12,434 bases of DNA from Clostridia bacterium (GTDB lineage Bacteria; Bacillota; Clostridia; Oscillospirales; CAG-272): assembly GCA_900753285.1 (NCBI GenBank), contig CAADYN010000291.1, positions 1 to 12,434 on the forward strand, written 5' to 3'. Under the pieces are notes generated by a model. The model saw only the letters and a program-made list of their open reading frames with translations, had not been told where the DNA came from and ran no database searches. Each line of letters begins with the position of its first letter. Position 1 is the first letter of the stretch. Of this stretch, positions 5,894 to 12,434 are shown piece by piece. The translations under genes were made by a program, and so were the position numbers.

Positions 5894-7732
5894 ATGTGCG
5901 GTTTTATTGGTTTTACAGGAATAATTGATCGCCGTGAGGATGTTATCCGTAAAATGGCGGAAAGAATAATCCATCGCGGTCCGAACTCCGGCGGATTTCA
6001 CTACAGCGGAGAAAACGACAACGACAGTGTAACTCTCGGATTCAGACGGCTGTCCATCATCGACCTCTCCGACGGTTCTCAGCCCATGTACAACGAGGAC
6101 GGAAGTGTTGTTATTGTTTTCAACGGAGAGATATACAACTTCATGCAGCTCCGCGACGAGCTTATAGCAAAGGGACATATTTTCAAAACCCACTGCGACA
6201 CTGAGGTCATAATCCACGGATACGAGGAATGGGGCAAGAAAATCGCCGAAAAGCTCAGAGGCATGTTTGCGTTCGTAATCTGGGACAAAAAGACAAATGT
6301 GCTCTACGGTGCGCGCGACCCGTTCGGAATAAAGCCGTTCTACTACACAAAAGTAAAGTCGGGACTTGTTTTCGGCTCGGAGATAAAGAGCTTCCTTGAG
6401 CATCCCGATTTTAAGCCCGAAGTCAACGAAAACGCGCTCAGACCTTATCTCACGTTCCAGTATTCTTCCCTCGAGGAGACGTTCTTCAAAGGCGTATTCA
6501 AGCTCCCGCCGGCTCATTATTTCACATACAGCGGCGGAAAGATGGAAAAAACGCGCTATTTCGATTTTGATTTTACGAGGAAAACAAGCCTTTCCTACGA
6601 TGAATGCGCGGACATGATAGACAAGCGTGTACACGAATCCGTTGCGGCTCACAGAATCAGCGATGTTAAGGTAGGATCATTCCTTTCCGGCGGCGTGGAC
6701 TCATCGTACATCACTGCTGTTCTTATGCCGAACGACACGTTCTCGGTTGGATTCAACTATGAAAAGTTTGACGAAACAAGCGAGGCGAAAGAGCTTTCCG
6801 AACGTCTCGGGGTGAAGAATTATCTCAGACACATAACCGCCGACGAATGCTTTGACGCTTTCCCGACCATACAGTACCACATGGACGAGCCGCAGTCCAA
6901 TCCCTCATCCGTCCCGCTTTACTTCCTGTCACAGCTTGCCGCGGAGCACGTTACCGTTGTTCTCTCCGGCGAAGGAGCTGACGAGATTTACGCAGGCTAT
7001 GAATGGTACGACGAAACTCCGCTCATGAGAAAATACAAGAAAATTCCGGCATTTCTCAGACGCGGCGCCGCAGGTATCGCAAAATCTCTTCCTTATTTTA
7101 AAGGACATGATTTCATCATAAAGTCAAGCGGCAGACCCGAGGACTACTTCATCGGACAGGCTCTTGTATTCACCGAAAAGGAGGCATACTCCATCCTGCG
7201 CGACAAATACAGAAAAGGTCCTTCCGCTCACGAGGTCACAAAGCCGATATACGACAAGGTCAAGGATTTATCGGAGCTTGAAAAGAAGCAGTATCTCGAC
7301 CTCAACCTCTGGCTGCCGGGCGACATTCTCCTGAAAGCCGACAAAATGAGCATGGCGCACTCGCTCGAACTCCGCGTTCCGTATCTTGACAAGCTCGTTA
7401 TGCAGGAGGCTGCAACTCTTCCCGCTTCGTATAAAATCGACGGACACGACACCAAAGCCGTACTCAGAACCGCCGCAAACAAAACTCTCCCCGACGAATG
7501 GGCTCACAGACCGAAGAAAGGTTTCCCTGTTCCGATACGCAACTGGCTCAGAGAGGACAAGTATTACGACATCGTGAAAAAATCGTTCACCTCCGACGCT
7601 GCCGCTGAATATTTCGACGGAAACGCGCTCATGAAGCTGCTTGACGACCACAAGAGCGGCGCGGCGAACAATCAAAGAAAGATTTGGACTGCGTACACGT
7701 TCCTCACATGGCACGATCAGTTCATCAAATAA
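5894..7732 (+). CDS. Glutamine-hydrolysing asparagine synthetase family protein (candidate D-Asp bridge amidotransferase)
   Basis: Class-II glutamine amidotransferase fused to an ATP-dependent synthetase domain, 612 residues, the AsnO/AsnH length class rather than the shorter E. coli AsnB. The nucleophile Cys2 is exposed after Met removal (MCGFIGF); HRGPN at 27-31 and FNGEIYN at 76-82 belong to the glutaminase pocket. The synthetase domain has the PP-loop SGGVDSS at 265-271 and SGEGADE at 358-364, then ADKMSMAHSLELRVPYLD near 482-499. All catalytic motifs are present. The default call is asparagine synthetase B. Because it heads an operon with a D-aspartate ligase and an aspartate racemase, it more likely amidates the D-Asp bridge of peptidoglycan precursors, as Lactococcus AsnH does; that role is inferred from context. 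The gap to the next gene is 41 bp with no terminator. Confidence 0.93.
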   Translation: MCGFIGFTGIIDRREDVIRKMAERIIHRGPNSGGFHYSGENDNDSVTLGFRRLSIIDLSDGSQPMYNEDGSVVIVFNGEIYNFMQLRDELIAKGHIFKTHCDTEVIIHGYEEWGKKIAEKLRGMFAFVIWDKKTNVLYGARDPFGIKPFYYTKVKSGLVFGSEIKSFLEHPDFKPEVNENALRPYLTFQYSSLEETFFKGVFKLPPAHYFTYSGGKMEKTRYFDFDFTRKTSLSYDECADMIDKRVHESVAAHRISDVKVGSFLSGGVDSSYITAVLMPNDTFSVGFNYEKFDETSEAKELSERLGVKNYLRHITADECFDAFPTIQYHMDEPQSNPSSVPLYFLSQLAAEHVTVVLSGEGADEIYAGYEWYDETPLMRKYKKIPAFLRRGAAGIAKSLPYFKGHDFIIKSSGRPEDYFIGQALVFTEKEAYSILRDKYRKGPSAHEVTKPIYDKVKDLSELEKKQYLDLNLWLPGDILLKADKMSMAHSLELRVPYLDKLVMQEAATLPASYKIDGHDTKAVLRTAANKTLPDEWAHRPKKGFPVPIRNWLREDKYYDIVKKSFTSDAAAEYFDGNALMKLLDDHKSGAANNQRKIWTAYTFLTWHDQFIK

Positions 7733-7773
7733 ATGCAAGATAAATGTTCATTAAATAAATAGAGGGATTAATT

Positions 7774-9006
7774 ATGTCTCAGACAATCGTACCTGTTCTT
7801 CTCGGAGCAGACTTAAACTGTTACAACATAGCGCGCGCGTTCCACATGAAGTACGGCGTAAAATCATATGCTTTTGCGAGATACGCGATTTCCGCTACAA
7901 AATATTCAAGAATCGTGCATTTCACCTGCGTTCCCGATATAGACACCGACAGCGTAATGCTTGACACTCTCCACCGTTTCGCGGACGCACATATCGGCGA
8001 CAGAATGGTACTGTTCGGATGCACCGACGATTATGTCGCTATGATAATCCGCAACCGCGAGGAGCTTTCGGACTTTGTGATACCGTACCCGCCGAAGGAA
8101 ATGCTCACGACTGTATCAAAAAAGGCGGAGTTCTACGAGATGTGCGACAAGTTCGGCATTCCGCACCCCGACACTGTCGTTATCACCGAAAAGACAACAG
8201 CCGACGCACTCTCACCCGAAAAGCTCGGATTCTCATATCCCATAATCGTTAAGCCCTCGTCAAGCGTCGACTACTGGAAGCACTCGTTTGACGGAATGAA
8301 GAAGGTCTACACGGCTGATTCTCCCGAAAGAGCGGCGGAAATTTTAAACGAAATTTACTCCTCAGGCTATCCCGAAAAAATTATTCTCCAGGAGTTCATT
8401 GCCGGCGGCGACTCACAGATGAGAGTTTTCACCTGCTTCTCGGATGAACACGGAAAGGTTCGCGCTATGTGTCTCGGTCACACGATGCTCGAGGAACACA
8501 CGCCGAAGGGACTCGGAAACCACGCCGCCATTGTAACTGAGCCTGTCTCTTCCCTCCCCATTGCGGACAAGATAAAGAATATGCTTGAAGCTCTCGGCTA
8601 CACGGGATTTTCAAACTTCGACATCAAGCTGCGCGAGGGTACAAAGGACGACTTCCGCGTATTTGAGATAAACCTGAGACAGGGCAGAAGCAATTTCTAC
8701 CTCACGTCAGCCGGACTTAATGTGGCTTATCTCGCGAACGAGGTTTATGAGTCCGACGGAAACGACTGCAACAAGGTCGAAAACGTTGTATTCTGGCACC
8801 ACATTCCGAAGAGCACGGCTTACAAATACACCGAGGACAAGGCTCTTGTCGAAAAGGCGAAAAAGCTGGCGAGGGAAGGACGCGAATACTCCTCCGTATG
8901 GTACACGCCCGACATGAGATTCAATCCGCTGAGAACTCTGTGCGTGCTCGAACAGCTGAGACGTCAGAAAGGTAAATTCAAAAAATATTATCCGGTGAAG
9001 AAATAA
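7774..9006 (+). CDS. ATP-grasp D-aspartate ligase family protein (peptidoglycan side-chain ligase)
   Basis: Cytosolic ATP-grasp carboxylate-amine ligase, 410 residues. It resembles the D-aspartate ligase of Enterococcus faecium (Asl, about 420 residues) along its whole length. Matching landmarks are VPVLLGADLNCYNIARAF at 6-23, YPIIVKPSSSVDY at 155-167 with the ATP-binding Lys160, QEFIAGGDSQMRV at 206-218, MCLGHTMLEEHTP at 232-244, FSNFDIK at 279-285 and the metal-binding FEINLRQGRSNF at 297-308. The C-terminal KFKKYYPVKK also echoes that enzyme. The family activates the beta-carboxylate of D-Asp as an acyl phosphate and attaches it to the side-chain amine of residue 3 of UDP-MurNAc-pentapeptide. 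GAGGG lies 9 nt before the ATG. The racemase next door, overlapping by one base, would supply D-Asp. Family is strong, substrate inferred from homology and context. Confidence 0.87.
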   Translation: MSQTIVPVLLGADLNCYNIARAFHMKYGVKSYAFARYAISATKYSRIVHFTCVPDIDTDSVMLDTLHRFADAHIGDRMVLFGCTDDYVAMIIRNREELSDFVIPYPPKEMLTTVSKKAEFYEMCDKFGIPHPDTVVITEKTTADALSPEKLGFSYPIIVKPSSSVDYWKHSFDGMKKVYTADSPERAAEILNEIYSSGYPEKIILQEFIAGGDSQMRVFTCFSDEHGKVRAMCLGHTMLEEHTPKGLGNHAAIVTEPVSSLPIADKIKNMLEALGYTGFSNFDIKLREGTKDDFRVFEINLRQGRSNFYLTSAGLNVAYLANEVYESDGNDCNKVENVVFWHHIPKSTAYKYTEDKALVEKAKKLAREGREYSSVWYTPDMRFNPLRTLCVLEQLRRQKGKFKKYYPVKK

Positions 9007-9710
9007 TGAAAAACAAAGATCGCAAGCTGCTTGGTGTAATCGGCGGGCTCGGACCTGCTTCAAGCGCGTACTTTTATGAGCTTGTCACCGAACACACCAA
9101 AGCCGAAAAAGACCAGGATCACATAGACATGATTCTCTCGAGCCGCGCGACTACTCCCGACAGAACTGACTACATTCTCGGTCGCAGTGATGTAAGCCCG
9201 CTTCCCGCCATGATAGAGGACGCAAAATCACTTGAAGAATACGGCGCGACCGCTATTGTTATCCCCTGCAACACCGCGCACTATTTTATAGACGAAGTAA
9301 GAAAAGCCGTGAGCGTTCCCATGCCGAGCATTATTGAGGAAACCGTAAAATATATCAAAGAGCACGGATTCAAGCGCGCCGCAATTCTCGCAACAGAAGG
9401 AACGATACACTCCGGTGCGTATCAGCATGAATTCCTAAAGCAGGGACTCGGATGTATGGTTCCCGACGACAGCGGAAAAGCCAAACTCATGGAGCTGATC
9501 TACGGCAAAGTGAAAAAAGGCATAATTCCAGAGCCTGAGGAGCTTTACGAAGTCACCGAGCCTATGTTTAATGCCGGATGCGACTGCGCTATTCTCGGAT
9601 GCACGGAGCTATCCCTTATCGGCAAGAAGATAGAGGACAAGAGATTTGTCGACTCGCTGACCGTTCTCGCTTATTGTTCGATCAGACTTATGGAACACGA
9701 GGTTATTTGA
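9006..9710 (+). CDS. Aspartate/glutamate racemase family protein, probable aspartate racemase
   Basis: Cofactor-independent racemase, 234 residues, that interconverts L- and D-Asp by two-cysteine acid-base chemistry. The N-terminal GVIGGLGPASSAYFYE at 10-25 is typical of the aspartate branch. Catalytic Cys88 lies in IPCNTAHYF and catalytic Cys199 in LGCTELSL, so both residues are present. TATTPD-like ATTPDRT at 48-54 is also characteristic. Its ATG shares one base with the stop of the ligase gene (TAATG), and murE starts directly after its TGA, which places it firmly in the operon. It would supply D-Asp to the ligase. A glutamate racemase (MurI) role is less likely, because MurI carries different flanking motifs. 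Confidence 0.9.
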   Translation: MKNKDRKLLGVIGGLGPASSAYFYELVTEHTKAEKDQDHIDMILSSRATTPDRTDYILGRSDVSPLPAMIEDAKSLEEYGATAIVIPCNTAHYFIDEVRKAVSVPMPSIIEETVKYIKEHGFKRAAILATEGTIHSGAYQHEFLKQGLGCMVPDDSGKAKLMELIYGKVKKGIIPEPEELYEVTEPMFNAGCDCAILGCTELSLIGKKIEDKRFVDSLTVLAYCSIRLMEHEVI

Positions 9711-11207
9711 ATGTTCAAACCGCTTAAAGAACTGCTCGCGCCGCTTGAATACACCTCTGTCGGCAAGGTTGACGGGGAGTACCAAATAGACGCCGTTGAA
9801 TACGACTCGCGAAAGGTAACGCCGTCCTCGTTCTTCTTCTGCCTGCCCGGTGCAAAAGCCGACGGTCACGACTATGCGGGGCGCGCTTACGTATCGGGAT
9901 GCCGTGTGTTCGCGGTAGAGAGACAGCTTGATTTGCCGGACGATGCGGTTCAGATTATAGTACAGTCGACAAGACATGCCCTGTCTCTTGTATCTGCGGC
10001 GTTTTACTCGTTTCCCGCGAAGAAGCTCACAGTGATAGGCATTACGGGAACCAAAGGCAAGACGACGACCTCCATTCTTATCGAAGAAATCATGTCTTAC
10101 GCAGGCAAAAAATGCGCTTACATCGGCTCAAACGGAGTTAAAATGGGCGCGGAGCATTACGACACCGTGAATACGACTCCCGAAAGCCGCGAGCTGCACA
10201 GATTCTTCTCAATGATGGTTGGCGCAGGCTTTACGCATGTAGTGATGGAAGTGTCGTCTCAAGCTCTCGACAGATATCGTGTCAGCGGAATAGAGTTCGA
10301 CACTGTCATTTACACGAACCTCTCCCCCGACCATATAAGTCCGGTTGAGCACTCCACATTTGAAGAATACCGCGAGGCTAAGCACAAGCTGTTCACGGAC
10401 TACGGAGCGAAAAACATGGTATACAACTCCGACGACGCAAATTCGGGATATATGTGCTCCGGCGTTTCATCCGAGGTCAACATGATAAGCTACGCCGTGG
10501 AGAAGGAAGCCGACTTTAGTGCCGAGGACATTCGCCCGTACAGAGACAAAACCTCGCTCGGAATCGACTTTGACGTTGTACACGGCGGGATAAAGACGGG
10601 AGTAAGGCTCAGAACTCCGGGAACATTCAGCGTATACAATGCTCTCGCGGCAATCGCAACCTGCTCAATTTACGGAGTCACTGTAAGAGAAGCGTCGGAC
10701 TGCCTGAAAAACGTATCAATCCGCGGAAGAAGCGAGATAGTTGACGCTCTCGACGGAATCACGTTCATAGTAGACTACGCGCACAACGGACTCAGCCTGA
10801 CGGATGAATTAACTGTGCTGAGAAGCTACGAACCAAAGCGGCTTATCTGTCTGTTCGGGTGCATCGGGGGAAGAACCTACGGCAGACGTCGTGAGCTCGC
10901 ACAAGCTGCGGGAAAACTTGCGGACTTTACCATAGTCACCTCCGACAATCCCGACAACGAAGACCCGGACGAGATAATCCGCGATGTTCTGACTTATTTT
11001 GACACGACAAAGCCATATGTCACGATAACGGACCGCGAGGAAGCCATCAGATTTGCCGTGAACATTGCGGATGAAGGCGACATTGTTCTGTTCGCGGGAA
11101 AGGGTCACGAGACTTATCAGATAATACACGGCGAAAAAGTTCCGTTTTCCGAGAGAAGCATTATACTAAACGAAGCCGCGAAGATAAAAGGAAAGGTCAA
11201 GGTATAA
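9711..11207 (+). CDS. murE: MurE-type UDP-MurNAc-tripeptide synthetase, non-DNPR variant
   Basis: Mur ligase that adds the third amino acid to UDP-MurNAc-L-Ala-D-Glu, 498 residues. Motifs in order: YDSRKV (31-36, uridine-binding domain), P-loop GITGTKGKTTT (110-120), NTTPES (154-159), MEVSSQALDRYR (179-190), NLSPDHISPVEH (203-214), AKHKLF with the likely carbamylated Lys224 (223-228), DYAHNG (355-360), and the C-terminal SDNPDNEDP (411-419) and GKGHE (463-467). MurE enzymes using meso-diaminopimelate carry DNPR, where the Arg binds the free carboxylate; here it is DNPD. DYAHNG resembles Lys-type enzymes. An L-Lys or L-Orn substrate is therefore favoured, which suits the D-Asp ligase upstream. 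The gene starts directly after the racemase TGA, with GAGG 8 nt upstream. It could be a second MurE copy in the genome. Confidence 0.9.
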   Translation: MFKPLKELLAPLEYTSVGKVDGEYQIDAVEYDSRKVTPSSFFFCLPGAKADGHDYAGRAYVSGCRVFAVERQLDLPDDAVQIIVQSTRHALSLVSAAFYSFPAKKLTVIGITGTKGKTTTSILIEEIMSYAGKKCAYIGSNGVKMGAEHYDTVNTTPESRELHRFFSMMVGAGFTHVVMEVSSQALDRYRVSGIEFDTVIYTNLSPDHISPVEHSTFEEYREAKHKLFTDYGAKNMVYNSDDANSGYMCSGVSSEVNMISYAVEKEADFSAEDIRPYRDKTSLGIDFDVVHGGIKTGVRLRTPGTFSVYNALAAIATCSIYGVTVREASDCLKNVSIRGRSEIVDALDGITFIVDYAHNGLSLTDELTVLRSYEPKRLICLFGCIGGRTYGRRRELAQAAGKLADFTIVTSDNPDNEDPDEIIRDVLTYFDTTKPYVTITDREEAIRFAVNIADEGDIVLFAGKGHETYQIIHGEKVPFSERSIILNEAAKIKGKVKV

Positions 11208-11209
11208 CT

Positions 11210-11671
11210 GTGTCGGAATACATCATGGATATGCGAAAGGTCGTCGGACACCGCTGTATTCTCCAAGTCGGAGCAAGTGTGATACTCGAGGACGAACATG
11301 GTCGTGTGCTTCTGCAAAAGCGTGCGGACAATCACCTCTGGGGTTACGCCGGCGGTTCTGTAGAGCTTGACGAAAAGGTAGAGGATGCGGCAAAACGTGA
11401 GCTTTATGAAGAAACCGGGCTTATAGCAAACTCACTGGAGCTGTTCGGCGTATTTTCCGGCAAAGAGCTGCACTACATCTATCCGAACGGCGATGAGGTA
11501 TCGAACATTGACGTGGTGTATGTCTGCCGCGACTACTGCGGTGAGCTGAAGCGTCAGGAGGATGAGGTTGTAGAGTTAAAATTCTTTGACTATGCCAATC
11601 TGCCTGAAGAACTGTCCCCGCCGATAAAGCCCGTGCTTCTGAAACGACGCGACTTTATGCTCGGAAAATGA
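11210..11671 (+). CDS. NUDIX hydrolase
   Basis: Small cytosolic pyrophosphohydrolase of 153 residues. The NUDIX box is complete at 49-71: G, five residues, E55, then R63-E64-L65, E67-E68, G70-L71, which coordinate Mg and cleave X-linked nucleoside diphosphates. The preceding NHLWGYAGG is typical of the mutT-like/ADP-sugar branch, but the substrate cannot be told. It follows murE by 2 bp and starts with GTG (AAGG seven bases upstream), so it is cotranscribed with the cell-wall genes. ATG codons at 11225 and 11231 are alternative starts. It may clear damaged nucleotides or UDP-linked by-products, or simply be a passenger. It is the last gene of the operon, 10 bp before the terminator stem. Confidence 0.92.
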   Translation: MSEYIMDMRKVVGHRCILQVGASVILEDEHGRVLLQKRADNHLWGYAGGSVELDEKVEDAAKRELYEETGLIANSLELFGVFSGKELHYIYPNGDEVSNIDVVYVCRDYCGELKRQEDEVVELKFFDYANLPEELSPPIKPVLLKRRDFMLGK

Positions 11672-11681
11672 ATATGGAAAA

Positions 11682-11733
11682 CTCCCTTGTTTGAGTTCTT
11701 TAATGATTCAAGAACCAGACAAGGGAGCTTTTT
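11682..11733. terminator. Strong bidirectional rho-independent terminator
   Basis: Outer arms CTCCCTTGT (11682-11690) and ACAAGGGAG (11719-11727) enclose an inner stem GTTCTT (11695-11700) / AAGAAC (11710-11715) with a 9-nt loop. On the plus strand CTTTTT follows, ending the operon after the NUDIX gene. On the minus strand the same hairpin is followed by TTTT and terminates the metal transporter gene, whose stop codon abuts the far side. Confidence 0.9.
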
Positions 11734-12434
11734 CAGTATCTTGTTGCGGTATAGTCGCGGTCTATCGTTATTACGGGGATGTATTCTGCGCCAAGCTTTT
11801 TTGTTATCTCTTCACGGAGGAGGCGCACTATCTCGTCGTTTGACAGCGGAACTTCATCGCTCACAGCTATATCGAATATGAGATTGGAATGCGTCGCACC
11901 GAATACTACTCTAAAGTCGTGCATTGACATGGGAGAGGAATACTCGGATGAGATGCAGTCTATGATTTCGCACAGCTTTAGGTGAAGCGCGTTCACTCTG
12001 TCGTCGTGGAGAGACACAGGATCCATGTGAACGACAAGCTGAATTCCCATCTGCTCCTTGAAGTCGACTTCGATGTTGTCTATCATATCGTGGCTTTCCA
12101 TGACATTGCGGTCAGCGTCCACCTCGACATGAACGGTAACGTAGTAATTATTCACGCCGTAGCTATGGATAACAAGGTCATGTATTCCCACTACACCGTC
12201 ATAGCTGTTCAGCTTATCTACTATTTGCTTGACAAGCGTAATGTCCGGCGCTTTTCCGAGCAGTGTGTCAGACGCTTCCTTGATGAGCTTTATTCCCATA
12301 ACGAGGATGTATATTGCCACAGCCGCGCCGAAAATTCCGTCCGTTGCTTTGCCGAGGTACGGTGTGAGAATGATTCCGAGTATAACGGCAGAGGTCGCGC
12401 AAATATCTCCTATGCTGTCGGCGGCGGATGCGTA
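11733..12434 (-). CDS. Cation diffusion facilitator family metal transporter (N-terminus outside window)
   Basis: Membrane antiporter that exports divalent metals (Zn, Fe, Mn or Co) in exchange for protons. The frame is open from the window edge at 12434; an internal GTG at 12320 is not the start. The visible part begins with YASAADSIGD, the membrane segment carrying the Asp pair of the metal site, and continues through a further hydrophobic segment to about 12290. The cytoplasmic part holds a dimerisation domain (about 12236-12018) with IHDLVIHSYG, VTVHVEVDAD and HMDPV, whose His and Asp bind metal in YiiP-like proteins. A second block of similar pattern (MHDFRVVFG, LIFDIAV) runs to about 11760. 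Metal specificity and the N-terminal helices cannot be judged. It converges on the operon through a shared terminator. Confidence 0.92.
   Translation of the reverse strand, partial: YASAADSIGDICATSAVILGIILTPYLGKATDGIFGAAVAIYILVMGIKLIKEASDTLLGKAPDITLVKQIVDKLNSYDGVVGIHDLVIHSYGVNNYYVTVHVEVDADRNVMESHDMIDNIEVDFKEQMGIQLVVHMDPVSLHDDRVNALHLKLCEIIDCISSEYSSPMSMHDFRVVFGATHSNLIFDIAVSDEVPLSNDEIVRLLREEITKKLGAEYIPVITIDRDYTATRY

Noticed and set aside
5789..6652. Long minus-strand open frame (287 codons) opposite the start of the asparagine synthetase-like gene
   Set aside because: It is antisense to a fully motif-supported protein, shows no recognisable domain, and high-GC third positions often leave such frames open by chance.
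7774..9006. D-alanine-D-alanine ligase or carbamoyl-phosphate synthetase identity for the ATP-grasp protein
   Set aside because: The landmark motifs and length follow the D-aspartate ligase family over the whole protein, and the racemase neighbour supports it.
9006..9710. Glutamate racemase (MurI) identity
   Set aside because: GGLGPASS and the ATTPDRT segment are those of the aspartate racemase branch, and the neighbouring ligase would use D-Asp.

Overview
The window looks like a chromosomal stretch from an anaerobic, low-to-mid GC Firmicute, most likely class Clostridia (gut Oscillospiraceae/Ruminococcaceae-like). The reasons are strong GGAGG-type ribosome binding sites, TTGACA/TATAAT promoters, many GTG/ATG overlaps, CUT1 sugar ABC permeases, and protein family variants typical of that class. 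No plasmid, phage, insertion sequence, CRISPR or RNA gene was recognised. The genus cannot be read from the sequence.

Layout, left to right. (1) Positions 1-1696, minus strand: two sugar ABC transporter permeases (MalG-like, cut by the window edge, and MalF-like) joined by an ATGA overlap. (2) 1802-2524, minus: a TtcA-like PP-loop/CxxC tRNA thiolation-type enzyme. It is divergent, over 31 bp, from a minimal N-acetylmuramoyl-L-alanine amidase (2556-3119, plus). (3) 3101-4341, minus: rimM-trmD, which mature the 30S subunit and modify tRNA G37. They have their own strong promoter, and trmD overlaps the amidase tail to tail. (4) 4457-5416, minus: a cytosolic Asp-box (BNR) sialidase-superfamily protein with a clear promoter. 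(5) 5426-5893: a 468-bp gap holding that promoter, what looks like a frameshifted remnant of a small membrane-protein gene, and the promoter of the next operon.

(6) Positions 5894-11671, plus: a tightly packed five-gene operon that is the most informative part of the window. It encodes a class-II glutamine-dependent asparagine synthetase-like amidotransferase, a D-aspartate ligase-type ATP-grasp enzyme, an aspartate/glutamate racemase, a MurE-type UDP-MurNAc-tripeptide synthetase and a NUDIX hydrolase. Read together, these describe a route from L-Asp to D-Asp, ligation of D-Asp onto the side chain of the third residue of the peptidoglycan stem, and amidation of the bridge to D-Asn. The MurE that installs the third residue is in the same operon. 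It lacks the Arg of the DNPR signature for diaminopimelate, which fits an L-Lys (or L-Orn) stem, the type that carries D-Asp bridges. The members are known families; having the complete set in one transcription unit in a clostridial-looking genome is the noteworthy point.

(7) 11682-11733: a strong hairpin terminator serving both converging units. (8) 11733-12434, minus: a cation diffusion facilitator metal exporter, cut at its N-terminus by the window edge, with what looks like two tandem cytoplasmic dimerisation domains.
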